NCBI RefSeq assembly: GCF_030409335.1
Contig: NZ_JAUFPN010000060.1
Span: forward strand, 1-64,000
DNA: 64,000 bases
Reading direction: 5' to 3'
Source of the DNA: Paeniroseomonas aquatica
Lineage (GTDB): Bacteria; Pseudomonadota; Alphaproteobacteria; Acetobacterales; Acetobacteraceae
The position numbers were made by a program, and so were the translations under genes. The notes beneath the pieces are model-generated. The model ran no database searches and was not told the DNA's origin. It worked only from the letters and a program-made list of their open reading frames with translations. Below, one piece after another: positions 1 to 8,042 of the stretch (position 1 is the stretch's first letter; each line of letters opens with the position of its first letter).

Positions 1-9
1 AACAGGTAG

Positions 10-291
10 GGCCTCCAGCAAACCCGGGGCGGTTCAGAGGACCAGGAACTGATCGTCGAGGTCTCCCTACCCCTTACCGAAGTCCCCACCGGGCTTCGCC
101 GCTTTAGTCCGGTGTTAACAATGCCGCAGCGCCTGGTGTTCCAATACAGTCATGGGAGCGACACCGTGGACCACATCCTTGGCGCCATCCGTGTAACTGG
201 CCTTCAGGTAAGTGGGGTAACGACACGCCAGCCGGACCTCGAGGAGGTCTTCCTGAGGCTTGTTCGTAGCAAGGCAGTTCTCGGATCGTGA
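10..291 (+). pseudogene. C-terminal remnant of an ABC-transporter ATP-binding protein
   Basis: Read in frame 1, this stretch gives about 93 codons ending in TGA at 289-291. The end, QPDLEEVFLRLVRS, is the typical last motif of NodI/CcmA-like exporter ATPases, which usually close with a 'LEDVFL.L' helix. The preceding SDTVDHILGAIRVTGLQVSG matches their C-terminal regulatory domain. A TAG at 7-9 lies in the same frame, so what is in the window cannot encode Walker A or Walker B motifs. I read it as the tail of a decayed gene, not as a translated protein. The rest, if any, lies left of the window. Confidence 0.55.
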
Positions 292-452
292 AACGGCTCA
301 CCACGCTGGGCACCTGAAATGTGGTCCAGGCCGCTTGGCTCAGCCGTCACATGACGACCAGATTGCCGTAGGTGACCATGGAGGGTAGCTAAAGGTGAGT
401 CCCCGCCGAGCTCGCCTTCACTGAGCGGAAGAGCGCCATCTACGAACTCTTT

Positions 453-1240
453 CCTGATTACGCGGCTTCCTCAGCCGCTTGCGATAGAGTACAAATAGGG
501 AACAGTTAAGCGTCTTCAGGAGGATGCCGTGTCCCGCAACTCGGTGCAGTTCCAGAAGGGGCTCAGTGAACCCGAGTTTGAGCGCCAGTACGGTACCGAA
601 GCTGCCTGCCGCGAGATCCTCTTTCGCTGGCGTTGGCCGAACGGCTTTGAGTGTCCCGCCTGCGGCGGACAACGCCACAGCGAGGTGACGTCGCGCCGGC
701 TCTTCCAATGCACCGCCTGTAGGCGGCAGACCTCGCTCATCGCCGGCACCATCTTCGCCGCCACCAAGCTGCCATTGCGGATCTGGTTTCGTGCCATCTA
801 CCACGTAACGCAAAGCAAGCAGGGCATCTCCAGCATCGAGCTCGGCCGCCGCCTCGGCGTGACTCAGACCGCCGCCTGGACCATCAAGCACAAGCTGGCG
901 CAGGTCATGCTGGAGCGTGACGCCGACAGGAAACTCACGGGGCGGGTTGAACTCGATGATGCCTACCTCGGCGGCGAGCGCTCGGGCGGCAAGCGCGGGC
1001 CCGCACGCCGGCCTTCAAGTGGATCAACACCGCGCTCGGCAACATCAAGGCGGCGATCGCCGGGACCTACCGCTCGATCTCCCAGAAGCACGTGCCCCGC
1101 TACCTCGCCGAATTCGAGTACCGCTTCAACCGTCGCCATGACCTCGCGGTCATGCTGGCGCGCTTGACCAAGGCTGCCGCGCAAACCTCACCGATGCCCT
1201 ATCACCTGCTCAAACTGGCTGAGGTTTACGCGTAATCAGG
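453..1240. mobile_element. IS1595-family (ISXO2-like) element, internally deleted
   Basis: The ends carry an imperfect inverted repeat. CCTGATTACGCG at 453-464 recurs in reverse complement at 1229-1240, and CCTCAGCC further inside matches as well. The right repeat overlaps the transposase stop codon. At about 790 bp the element is shorter than the roughly 1 kb normal for the group, because part of the transposase is missing. I found no convincing 8-bp target duplication (flanks 445-452 and 1241-1248 differ). The 160 bp between this element and the ABC remnant hold nothing I recognise. Confidence 0.6.
529..1235 (+). pseudogene. IS1595-family transposase with internal deletion and frameshift
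   Basis: The first ~160 codons encode a zinc-ribbon transposase start: FECPACGG...FQCTACRRQTS, a helix-turn-helix stretch (GISSIELGRRLGVTQTAAW) and the first catalytic region VELDDAYLGGERSGGKRG. Around 1000 the frame breaks. From about 1005 another frame resumes with FKWINTALGNIKAAIAGTYRSI and runs to PYHLLKLAEVYA, stop 1233-1235, the normal C-terminus of ISXO2-like transposases. The central part with the second catalytic Asp is lost, so the enzyme should be inactive. The gene begins with the weak start ATG at 529. Confidence 0.85.
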
Positions 1241-1264
1241 TTTTCCTGAGCCCTGCAAGAGCGG

Positions 1265-1702
1265 TTAGGTCTCGGCGCCGTGCGCGAGCGCGTACAGAGC
1301 CTCGACGATGGGGCAATCCGGCACCGACCCGCCCTGACAGCGTGACGCGACCTCACTAAGGGTTCGCTCCAGCCGCTGAAGGTCGGCCATCTTCTTCCGC
1401 ACGTCCTCGAGATGCTCGAGGGTCACAGCCTGAACGTCCGTGCACGAACTGTGGCCGCCATCGACAAGTCTCAGGAGGCTACGGATCTCCTCAAGGCTAA
1501 AGCCCAGTTCACGGCTTCTGCGCACAAAGGTGAGCCGCGCGACGTGTGCAGGCCCATACACCCGATGCCGCCCCTCCGTCCGCCCGGGGGCGGGCAGCAG
1601 GCTGACCTTCTCGTAGTACCGGATGGTCTCAATGTTGACCTCCGTCCGCATGGAAAGGTCGCCTATCGAAATGCCGTGCTGCCTGCTGCTGTCCATTGCC
1701 AT
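1265..1702 (-). CDS. merR: Mercury-responsive MerR regulator
   Basis: A 145-aa MerR-family protein. Residues ~11-80 form the winged-helix DNA-binding domain (ISIGDLSMRTEVNIETIRYYE), followed by the dimerisation helix. Cys87, Cys122 and Cys130 (SSCTD, RCQGG, DCPI) match in order and spacing the three Hg(II) ligands of Tn501-type MerR. MerR represses its target and, with Hg(II) bound, untwists the long-spacer promoter to activate it. The gene is divergent from merT, and the shared interval holds the operator at 1727-1757. ZntR-like metal sensing is the alternative, but the mer genes next door make mercury the likely signal. Confidence 0.93.
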   Translation of the reverse strand: MAMDSSRQHGISIGDLSMRTEVNIETIRYYEKVSLLPAPGRTEGRHRVYGPAHVARLTFVRRSRELGFSLEEIRSLLRLVDGGHSSCTDVQAVTLEHLEDVRKKMADLQRLERTLSEVASRCQGGSVPDCPIVEALYALAHGAET

Positions 1703-1726
1703 CTCCCGGAGGGCGTAGATTCACTC

Positions 1727-1757
1727 TTGAACCTGTAGTTACTACAGATCCTATCTT
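1727..1757 (+). promoter_or_regulatory. MerR-type promoter/operator for merTPBFA
   Basis: TTGAAC (1727-1732) and TATCTT (1752-1757) are separated by 19 bp, the overlong spacer typical of MerR-activated promoters. The spacer contains the perfect dyad CTGTAGT-T-ACTACAG at 1733-1747. It lies between merR and merT and reads toward merT. The arrangement is seen directly; its function follows from the MerR family. Confidence 0.85.
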
Positions 1758-1788
1758 GATCCAGATGACGGAGAAGGGCCAGGTAGCG

Positions 1789-2205
1789 ATGAGTGATCAA
1801 GCAGAAAGGAATGTCCTCGCCCTAGATGAAACGGGGGAGCGGGTGGGGGATGGAAATGGCTCGCCCGAGGCGTTGCTGGCCACGGTGGGGCTGCTGGCCG
1901 CTCTTGGTGCGTCGAGCTGCTGCCTGTTGCCTCTGGGCCTGTTCCTTATCGGCGTCAGTGGTGCCTGGATCGGCAACCTAGCGGCCCTGGCGCCCTATCA
2001 GCCGATCTTTGTAGCCGTCGCCCTAGCCTGCCTCGCAGCCGGGTTCTTCGCGATCTACCGCAAGCCCAAAGCTACGGCTTGTGCAGAAGGTTCGTACTGC
2101 GCCCGACCGGCCTCCGATCGGATCGCCAAGGTCGCCCTCTGGAGCACGGCTACCCTCGTCGTGGCGGCTCTCGCCTTCCCCTACGCCGCGTCGATCATTC
2201 TGTAG
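1789..2205 (+). CDS. merT: Mercuric ion transport protein MerT
   Basis: 138 aa with three hydrophobic segments. Cys44-Cys45 (ASSCCLLP) lies in the first membrane helix and a second pair, Cys98 and Cys104 (TACAEGSYC), in the cytoplasmic loop. These are the features that let MerT take Hg(II) from periplasmic MerP and pass it to cytoplasmic MerA. I chose the ATG at 1789 (MSDQAERN) because it follows the promoter and an AGG-rich leader. An upstream in-frame ATG at 1696 would lie inside merR and before the promoter. It is the first gene of the mer operon and ends 23 bp before merP. Confidence 0.92.
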   Translation: MSDQAERNVLALDETGERVGDGNGSPEALLATVGLLAALGASSCCLLPLGLFLIGVSGAWIGNLAALAPYQPIFVAVALACLAAGFFAIYRKPKATACAEGSYCARPASDRIAKVALWSTATLVVAALAFPYAASIIL

Positions 2206-2228
2206 CCATTCTGGAAGGGAAGCCGGAC

Positions 2229-2522
2229 ATGAAACCGATTATCTGCCTTGCCGCTGCCCTCAGCCTCGTCTTGGCCACTGGCGCCACGGCCTTCGCCGTC
2301 GAACAGACGACCACTCTCGAGGTGCAAAATGTCTCCTGCGTCACCTGCGCCCCTATCGTGAAGCGCACCCTCACCCGCGTACCCGGCGTGAGCCGGGTGG
2401 CGGTCACCGAACGCTCGGGAACGGCCACCGCGACGGTGACCTTCGACACCGCGAAGGCAGATGTTGCGGCCCTGGTGCAGGCGACGACCAACGCCGGCTT
2501 TCCGTCGCGGGCGGTGCAATAG
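2229..2522 (+). CDS. merP: Periplasmic mercury-binding protein MerP
   Basis: 97 aa: an N-terminal signal peptide (MKPIICLAAALSLVLATGATAFA) followed by one heavy-metal-associated domain. The metal site is VSCVTC (Cys37, Cys40), a variant of the usual GMTCxxC in which the Met before the first Cys is replaced by Ser. MerP scavenges Hg(II) in the periplasm and hands it to MerT. A ribosome-binding stretch (GGAAGG) lies upstream of ATG 2229. The Ser replacement is seen in this family and should not abolish thiol binding. Confidence 0.92.
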   Translation: MKPIICLAAALSLVLATGATAFAVEQTTTLEVQNVSCVTCAPIVKRTLTRVPGVSRVAVTERSGTATATVTFDTAKADVAALVQATTNAGFPSRAVQ

Positions 2523-2550
2523 GGAGGCCTACAAAGTCCTCGGAGGTCCC

Positions 2551-3333
2551 ATGGACACCATTGAGCGGACAACCGGTGCCGTCGGCCAAACCTTCGCGCT
2601 GCGTCCCGGCGTGCTGATGCCGGACTGGTCTCTGACCACAGAGCCAACGGCGCGCGACGCGCTCGCCGCGAGCATGGTCGCGGCGCAAAGGGCGGAGAAG
2701 TGGTCGGACCTCAGTGCGGCCGAGGACCGGGTCTGGCGAGCAGTGCTGCGCGGCTTCGCCCACTCCGGCGCGGCGCCGGACATGGCGCGGCTGGCCGCCG
2801 GGACCGGCCTGGCCGAGCCCACGGTCGCCGAAATACTGCGCGCATTGCGGCGGCGGGATCTCGTGGTTCTGGAAGAGCGTGGCACGGCCGTGACGGCCGC
2901 CTACCCCTTTAGTGCGCGGGAGACCGGCCATCGCGTCCGACTGGACAAACTGGCCGTGGTGTACGCCCTCTGCGCCATCGATGCCCTCGGCATGGGAGCC
3001 ATGCTCAGCTGCGACACGGCCGTTGAGTCCTCCTGCCCCGAGTGCGGCGTACCTATCCAGATCACGATGCACGACAAGGGCCGCGCGCTCGCCTCGGCGG
3101 CGCCTGCCACTGCCGTCGTGTGGGCGGGGATCCGGTACGCCGACGAGTGCGGCGCAACGTCGGGCTGCACCGTGAAGCTGTTCTTCTGCACCAACGAACA
3201 CCTTGTGGCGTGGCGCCATCGGGTCGACCCAGGCGGCGCCGGATTCCAGCTTTCGATGGAAGCGGCACTGCAGGTCGGCAAAGGCCTGTTCGTGCCAATG
3301 CTCGCCCCGCGGTCCGAGGAGGACGGGGCATGA
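2551..3333 (+). CDS. merB: Alkylmercury lyase MerB
   Basis: 260 aa. MerB cleaves carbon-mercury bonds so that MerA can reduce the released Hg(II), so its presence makes this a broad-spectrum operon. Residues ~50-115 form the N-terminal winged helix. The catalytic residues can be matched to plasmid R831b MerB: Cys141 and Asp144 in VYALCAIDALG (its Cys96 and Asp99), and Cys206 in TSGCTVKLFF (its Cys159). The SSCPECGVPIQITM segment matches the SSHCAATGAPVSLTV segment of that enzyme. The start at 2551 has GGAGG eight bases upstream. The protein is longer than classical MerB (about 212 aa) because of its N-terminus. Confidence 0.88.
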   Translation: MDTIERTTGAVGQTFALRPGVLMPDWSLTTEPTARDALAASMVAAQRAEKWSDLSAAEDRVWRAVLRGFAHSGAAPDMARLAAGTGLAEPTVAEILRALRRRDLVVLEERGTAVTAAYPFSARETGHRVRLDKLAVVYALCAIDALGMGAMLSCDTAVESSCPECGVPIQITMHDKGRALASAAPATAVVWAGIRYADECGATSGCTVKLFFCTNEHLVAWRHRVDPGGAGFQLSMEAALQVGKGLFVPMLAPRSEEDGA

Positions 3334-3515
3334 GGCTCGCCCTTCCTCTAGCCGCCGCCTCTGCAGGGCTGTTCGCCCTCGGCGCCGTCGCCGTTGTCCA
3401 GGGCGGCCTCTGCTGCCCTCCGGCGGGCTTCGTCGCCCATTTGGCGCCTACCGCCGTCATGGCGGCCGCGCTCGACCGCGACGGTTCCGCCGGGCGCGTG
3501 GGAGAGGACCACTGA
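3330..3515 (+). CDS. Small membrane protein of the mer operon, unknown function
   Basis: 61 aa whose ATG overlaps the merB stop (ATGA at 3330-3333), which argues for real coupled translation. It has one strong hydrophobic stretch (LALPLAAASAGLFALGAVAVV) and then GGLCCPP, a vicinal Cys pair just after the membrane segment. It continues into a second weakly hydrophobic stretch and a charged tail. Vicinal Cys pairs next to membrane helices are the signature of Hg(II) carriers such as MerT, MerC, MerF and MerE, so a mercury transport or transfer role is a fair guess. I do not recognise it as any of those proteins. Confidence 0.55.
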   Translation: MRLALPLAAASAGLFALGAVAVVQGGLCCPPAGFVAHLAPTAVMAAALDRDGSAGRVGEDH

Positions 3516-3533
3516 CATGGAAACCGCAAGCTC

Positions 3534-3722
3534 ATGGCCACCGGCATTGTTGGCTTCGTAGTGGCCGCTCTGTGCTGCTCCACCCCGGTACTGGCCGTCC
3601 TGCTCGGTGCCGTCGGCCTCTCGGCCGTGCTCGGCTACCTGGATTACGTCCTGATCCCGGCGATGACCCTATTCCTTGGGATCGTCGCCTACGCGATCTA
3701 CCGGCGTCAGCGCTCCGCCTAG
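3534..3722 (+). CDS. merF: Mercury transport protein MerF
   Basis: 62 aa with two membrane helices. The segment ALCCSTPVLAVLLGAVGLSA followed by GYLDYVLIPAM is characteristic of MerF. Cys14-Cys15 form the membrane pair. The second Cys pair found near the C-terminus of the 81-aa reference MerF is absent. Codons upstream of the ATG (HGNRKL) read like the normal MerF N-terminus but contain no start codon, so the protein may have been shortened by loss of its original start. It duplicates the MerT uptake step within the same operon. Confidence 0.85.
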   Translation: MATGIVGFVVAALCCSTPVLAVLLGAVGLSAVLGYLDYVLIPAMTLFLGIVAYAIYRRQRSA

Positions 3723-3754
3723 GCTGCCGGACCAAAAAAAGTAAAGGAATCACC

Positions 3755-5227
3755 GTGAACTTCTTCGCACCAGAGCCCGTCCAGCATGACTGCTGCAGTG
3801 CCAAGCCGAGCCACGGCAAGCGCACTCCGGACCTCGTCGTGATCGGCACCGGGTCAGCGGGCTTCTCCGCAGCGATCCGCGCTTCGGAGCTCGGCGCGAA
3901 GGTTGTGCTGGTTGGCGACGGGACCATCGGCGGCACCTGCGTCAACATCGGCTGCGTGCCGTCGAAGGCGCTTATCCGGGCGGCGGAGGCGTTGCACCAG
4001 GCTCGCACGGCTTCGCGCTTCGCCGGGATCACCGCATCGGCGCGGCTGGAGGATTGGAAAGCCCTCGTCGCACAGAAGGATGAGCTGGTCGCTAGCCTCC
4101 GGGAGGCGAAATACGCCAACCTCCTGCCCGACTACCCCAACGTGTCCTACGTCCCGGGGCGGGCGCGTCTCACCTCAGACGGAGCCGTCATGGTCGGGGA
4201 CACGGCCTACCGGCCCGGCAAGGTCATCATCGCGACCGGGACGTCACCTGCTGCACCGGCGATCCACGGGCTGGGCACGGTCCCCTGGCTCACCAGTACG
4301 ACGGCGATGGAGGTCGAGGCGCTTCCCGCCTCGCTCCTGGTGATCGGCGGCGGCGTCATCGGCGTCGAGCTCGGCCAGATGTTCGCCCGCTTCGGCGTGC
4401 GCGTGACGATCGTGTGCCGCTCACGGCTGCTGCCCGGCGCGGAGCCGGAGGTGAGCGCGGCGCTGGCCGAATACCTCCGAGCAGAGGGCGTCGATATCCG
4501 CCACGGTGTGTCCTACGAGGCCATCCGACAGGCCGGAGACGGCGGAGTCGAACTCGTCGTCCGGGACAGCGAAGGCACCACCGTGACGCTTTCCGCTGAG
4601 CGCGTTCTTGTTGCTACTGGCCGAACGCCAAACACGACCGGAATGGGTCTGGAGGAAGCTGGCGTGGCGATGGACGGCCGAGGAGCTGTCCAGGTTGATG
4701 ACCGGATGCGCACAACACGACCGAGGGTTTACGCGGCGGGTGACGTCACCGGCAGGGACCTCTACGTCTACATGGCCGCTCACGGCGGCAAGATCGCAGC
4801 GGAGAATGCGGTCGGCGACGAAGGCGCGTCGCGCTACAATGCCATGGCCATGCCGGAGATAGTCTTCAGCGACCCGCAGGTGGCGAAGGTCGGCCTAACC
4901 GAAGCGGCGGCCCGGCGTGCAGGCCTGGAAGTCGAGACTAGGGTCGTGCCGCTCAACCAAGTGCCTCGGGCACTGGCCGCCCGCGACACGCGGGGGCTAG
5001 TTAAACTGGTGGCAGAGCGTGGCAGCGGACGGCTTCTAGGCGCGCATATGCTGGCGCCGGAGGCCGGGGACAGTATCCAGACCGCCGTTCTGGCGGTGAA
5101 GCACGGGCTGACCGTAGCCGACTTGTCCGCGACGATCTTCCCTTATCTGACAACAGTCGAGGCACTAAAGCTGGGCGCGTTGAGCTTCTCCAGGGAGGTC
5201 ACGAAGCTGTCCTGCTGCGCGGGCTGA
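3755..5227 (+). CDS. merA: Mercuric reductase MerA
   Basis: 490 aa from GTG 3755, preceded by AAAGGA at a good distance. This flavoprotein reduces Hg(II) to volatile Hg(0) with NADPH. Visible parts are the FAD-binding GTGSAGFSAA, the redox-active GGTCVNIGCVPSK with Cys62 and Cys67, the NADPH-binding GGGVIGVELG, and the C-terminal vicinal Cys487-Cys488 (LSCCAG) that receives Hg(II). It has no N-terminal MerP-like domain, only a short leader with HDCCSAK that may play that part. The longer open frame upstream overlaps merB and merF and is not part of the gene. Confidence 0.94.
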   Translation: MNFFAPEPVQHDCCSAKPSHGKRTPDLVVIGTGSAGFSAAIRASELGAKVVLVGDGTIGGTCVNIGCVPSKALIRAAEALHQARTASRFAGITASARLEDWKALVAQKDELVASLREAKYANLLPDYPNVSYVPGRARLTSDGAVMVGDTAYRPGKVIIATGTSPAAPAIHGLGTVPWLTSTTAMEVEALPASLLVIGGGVIGVELGQMFARFGVRVTIVCRSRLLPGAEPEVSAALAEYLRAEGVDIRHGVSYEAIRQAGDGGVELVVRDSEGTTVTLSAERVLVATGRTPNTTGMGLEEAGVAMDGRGAVQVDDRMRTTRPRVYAAGDVTGRDLYVYMAAHGGKIAAENAVGDEGASRYNAMAMPEIVFSDPQVAKVGLTEAAARRAGLEVETRVVPLNQVPRALAARDTRGLVKLVAERGSGRLLGAHMLAPEAGDSIQTAVLAVKHGLTVADLSATIFPYLTTVEALKLGALSFSREVTKLSCCAG

Positions 5228-5414
5228 ATGCACAAGACAGTCTGTCAAGCCGCAGGAAGTCCGCGCGACAAGGGTGGCAGCAGCTTTTGCAAGTTCCACC
5301 TCAACACCATGGATACAACGGTGTCGATCGGCACCAGCATCGCTCGCAAAATCAGGCGTAGCGGCCTCCAGGCAGTATGTCCGGTGGCCATCTCCCTTGC
5401 TTAAGTTGGAGACT

Positions 5415-6404
5415 TCACCAACGTCCTTCACCCTGCATAGGCCGGATAAATAGCGCCCATAAAAACTCCGCAGCACCTTGTGCCGTGAGCCCTTTTGGCT
5501 CACGGCCGGACATCGTCGACATACCCATAGCGTCAAACATAAGACCCTGATCGTCAGCCCGCACTGACAGGTACTCGTTGAATGACCCAAGCTGTGCATT
5601 GGCATCGTACGAGAACGAGATACCGTTCCCCGATACCATTCCGCCAAGTTGAACCCGGCACTGTGCCTCCTGCTTGCCGCCGCGAAAGGCACGCGCCGTG
5701 AAAGCATCGGCCCCATTGCGGCGCAACCGGCCTTCCACGCCAGGGTTACGCTGCTCCACCTCTGACAAAGACTCCTCAAAGAATCGAGCAATGAACTCGA
5801 ATCCGTCCTCCAAAAAAGCGTGGCGATCAGCTTCAGTAAGCACTTTTCGAATGGCAAGATTGCTGCTGCGTGGGTGTGGCGGCAGCGTCGCCGAGCCACT
5901 CTGCCCTCCTCGGGACTGTTTGACAGAGCCAAGCGACGTACCGGTTCCGCGGGTTGAACGAGGATGCCCAAGAGCAGCAACCGCTTTCCGAATCGCCTCA
6001 GTCACCTCAAGATAGGCGTCCTCCTGATATGGGTATTTGGCAACCGGTTTGCCGTCCCGCGGAACTGCCAGGAGCTTCCCAAGTGGCGTGCGCTTCCACT
6101 CGCAGGAGTGTAGCACTACCGGGAGAATGGCCGCTTCGCCAGTGGCGTGCCGTTCCAGTGCTCGATGCATCTCGATATCGTAGCAGTAGTTAGACGCGAG
6201 GAAGTCGGCGCTGAGCAGGAAGAGAAACAGATCCGCCGCCTCAACCTCGGCCATGATGCTGGCATCTAGTGGATGTCCCGGCACGATCCGACGGTCATGC
6301 CAAGCGTCGATGACACCCTCACGCTTGAGCATGGCCAGGTGCGTTTCAAGCCGATCCCGCATAGCTTCGTCGAGGTGGCTATAGGACATGAAAACAGTGG
6401 CCAC
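5415..6404 (-). CDS. TIR-domain protein, candidate anti-phage effector
   Basis: 329 aa from a GTG start with GGGAG upstream. Residues ~3-140 are a bacterial TIR domain: TVFMSYSHLDEAMRDRLETHL, then VEAADLFLFLLSADFLASNYCYDIEMHRAL, in which Glu78 sits where NAD-cleaving TIRs have the catalytic Glu. A low-complexity linker (~150-180) leads to a C-terminal domain (~185-325) with LEDGFEFIARFFEESLSEV and a WALFIRP end that I cannot name. Bacterial TIR proteins commonly deplete NAD+ during infection, with the partner domain as sensor. Its place beside three recombinase genes fits defence cargo. There are no paired defence genes, so a single-gene system is inferred. Confidence 0.75.
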   Translation of the reverse strand: MATVFMSYSHLDEAMRDRLETHLAMLKREGVIDAWHDRRIVPGHPLDASIMAEVEAADLFLFLLSADFLASNYCYDIEMHRALERHATGEAAILPVVLHSCEWKRTPLGKLLAVPRDGKPVAKYPYQEDAYLEVTEAIRKAVAALGHPRSTRGTGTSLGSVKQSRGGQSGSATLPPHPRSSNLAIRKVLTEADRHAFLEDGFEFIARFFEESLSEVEQRNPGVEGRLRRNGADAFTARAFRGGKQEAQCRVQLGGMVSGNGISFSYDANAQLGSFNEYLSVRADDQGLMFDAMGMSTMSGREPKGLTAQGAAEFLWALFIRPMQGEGRW

Positions 6405-6584
6405 ACTGTGCTCCCGAAATAAGCAGCCTTGAAGATAAAGAAGGCGTGGAGGTCACGATGGTTCATCACCGATGCGGCGCAGCAATGCTGCCACCTGCGT
6501 CGCAGCCCATCGCCCACCGCGTGCTGAGCGGACACCACACGCATGAGATGCAGAGCCCTCCGTGTAAGGAGCTTAGATGTACGA

Positions 6585-7535
6585 TTAGAGCCCGACCAGC
6601 CCGGCGGGGCTCTCGGCGACCAGCTTGGCCCGCCGGACATAGCCGCGCATGGTCCTAACGTCCTTATGCCGGGAATGCGCCATGATGACTTCGTCACGGG
6701 CTCCGGCCTTGTAGGCTTCGGTGATGAAGCCGGCGCGCAGGCCATGCGCCGAGAGACGCTCGAGCCCGGAGCTGCTCAATTTGGCCAGGACAACCCGGCG
6801 CGCCAGGAGCTTGGGCACCGCATAGGAGTGCAGCGCGGTCCGTTCCACCGTGCCCCACCGGTCGACTTTGCGAAATACCGGGCCGTACGAACAGTCGGAG
6901 ACGCGCAACCAAGCCTCCATCGCCCGGACTGGACAGGTCTCGGGCTTGCGGCCGCGTGGAATGCCGAGCTCGACGCCCTGGCCTTCCTGATCGGATTTGG
7001 CCCGAGGAATGAGCAGCTTCATCCCGTCGACGGTGAAGGTGATGTGCTCGCGCTGCACGGCGACCAGTTCCGAGCGACGCAGCGCACCGGCAAAGGCTAG
7101 CAATAGCAAAGCCCGGTCGCGCTGCCCCGCCAGATCGGTGCTGCAGGTGGCTACCAGCTGACGCAGCTCGGCGGTGCCGATCGCCGCGGCCTGGCGCTGC
7201 GGCATGCCATGGCGGCGAAGGATCCCGGCCAAGGTGTCGCGGATTATCGGGTGTGACGTCGTCCAGGCAGCGTTCTTCATCCGGTGTGCCCGGCCAATCG
7301 CCGCTAGCCGGCGGCGCAGGGTCGAGCGGGCATGGCTGACGGCGATCGAGGCCAGATAGGCCGCGACGGTGGCGGGATTGGCGGGTAAGGCCGAGACGCC
7401 TCTTTGCCGGCACCACGCGGAGAATTCCGCCCAGTCGGCCGCATAGGCCTTGAGCGTCGCTGGTGCCAGGGCCTGACGAGCATAGCCGGCGGCCAGCGCC
7501 AGGTCCGCCGCGGGTAGGATGGTCAGCTCTGACAT
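6585..7535 (-). CDS. Tyrosine recombinase / site-specific integrase
   Basis: 316 aa. Residues ~15-110 are the core-binding SAM-like domain, and ~120-305 the catalytic domain. The catalytic set is Arg153 (GALRRSEL), His264-Arg267 (SAHGLRAGF), a histidine at 287 or 290 and Tyr299 (MRGYVRR). The CPVRAMEAWL segment is common in integrases of integrated elements and plasmids. It is transcribed away from the trio at 8043-13381 and points toward the TIR gene. Whether it moves this island or is a passenger cannot be told from sequence alone. Confidence 0.9.
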   Translation of the reverse strand: MSELTILPAADLALAAGYARQALAPATLKAYAADWAEFSAWCRQRGVSALPANPATVAAYLASIAVSHARSTLRRRLAAIGRAHRMKNAAWTTSHPIIRDTLAGILRRHGMPQRQAAAIGTAELRQLVATCSTDLAGQRDRALLLLAFAGALRRSELVAVQREHITFTVDGMKLLIPRAKSDQEGQGVELGIPRGRKPETCPVRAMEAWLRVSDCSYGPVFRKVDRWGTVERTALHSYAVPKLLARRVVLAKLSSSGLERLSAHGLRAGFITEAYKAGARDEVIMAHSRHKDVRTMRGYVRRAKLVAESPAGLVGL

Positions 7536-8042
7536 GCAGCGTTTCCAACGGGTTCAGCGGATCTAGGCAGGGATTATGGCATGCGGATCAAAGGCTCCAG
7601 AAGAACTATTATGGAGTCCGAGCCACAGCGGCGCTTGGGCATCAGCAGCCAGCAAAACCAATGGGGGGAGTATACCCGCTCCATGACTTCGCCAGAGAGG
7701 CTAAGGCCAGTCACAAGCGGTCTATATTACTTCATATTTTCAGGACTGGATATTTTTCTCTTAATTAATTACATACAGAACAAACTAAAAATGTAAATTT
7801 TTTGCTTTTTGCATATACCGTAGATTACGAATTGCATTATAGCCGGTTTAGTGTTTGTCTATCAGTAGATTTTTCATGCGGAGCGGCGTTTTCATGAGAT
7901 TTTTCACTCTAATTATGACCGTTTTTTTGAATTTTGCTGAGGATTTTAGCCTCTTTGCTTCAGTTCTTCCTGAGAGCGCGGGTCAAATGTTGATCGCCTA
8001 AGCACCGGCACAGCCAGACATCTATGGAGGTGGAAGACAGCA
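7536..8042. other. AT-rich intergenic block upstream of the recombinase trio
   Basis: No gene of convincing quality. From about 7730 to 7960 the base composition drops sharply from that of both neighbours, with runs such as TTAATTAATTAC, AAATTTTTTGC and repeated GATTTTT/CATGAGATTTTTCAC. Such a block next to recombinases is a usual place for an element end, recombination site or promoter. I could not define repeats that would prove any of these. Confidence 0.5.

Noticed and set aside
104-313. Minus-strand frame of 69 codons at the left end
   Set aside because: It lies opposite the ABC-ATPase remnant, whose plus-strand frame has clear family similarity; the minus frame has none.
3062-3583. Minus-strand frame opposite merB and the small mer gene
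   Set aside because: It is a high-GC shadow of merB; composition is Arg/Pro/Ala-rich and no motif is visible.
5165-5980. Minus-strand frame of 271 codons across the merA end and the TIR gene
   Set aside because: It overlaps both well-supported genes in a different frame and shows no recognisable protein.
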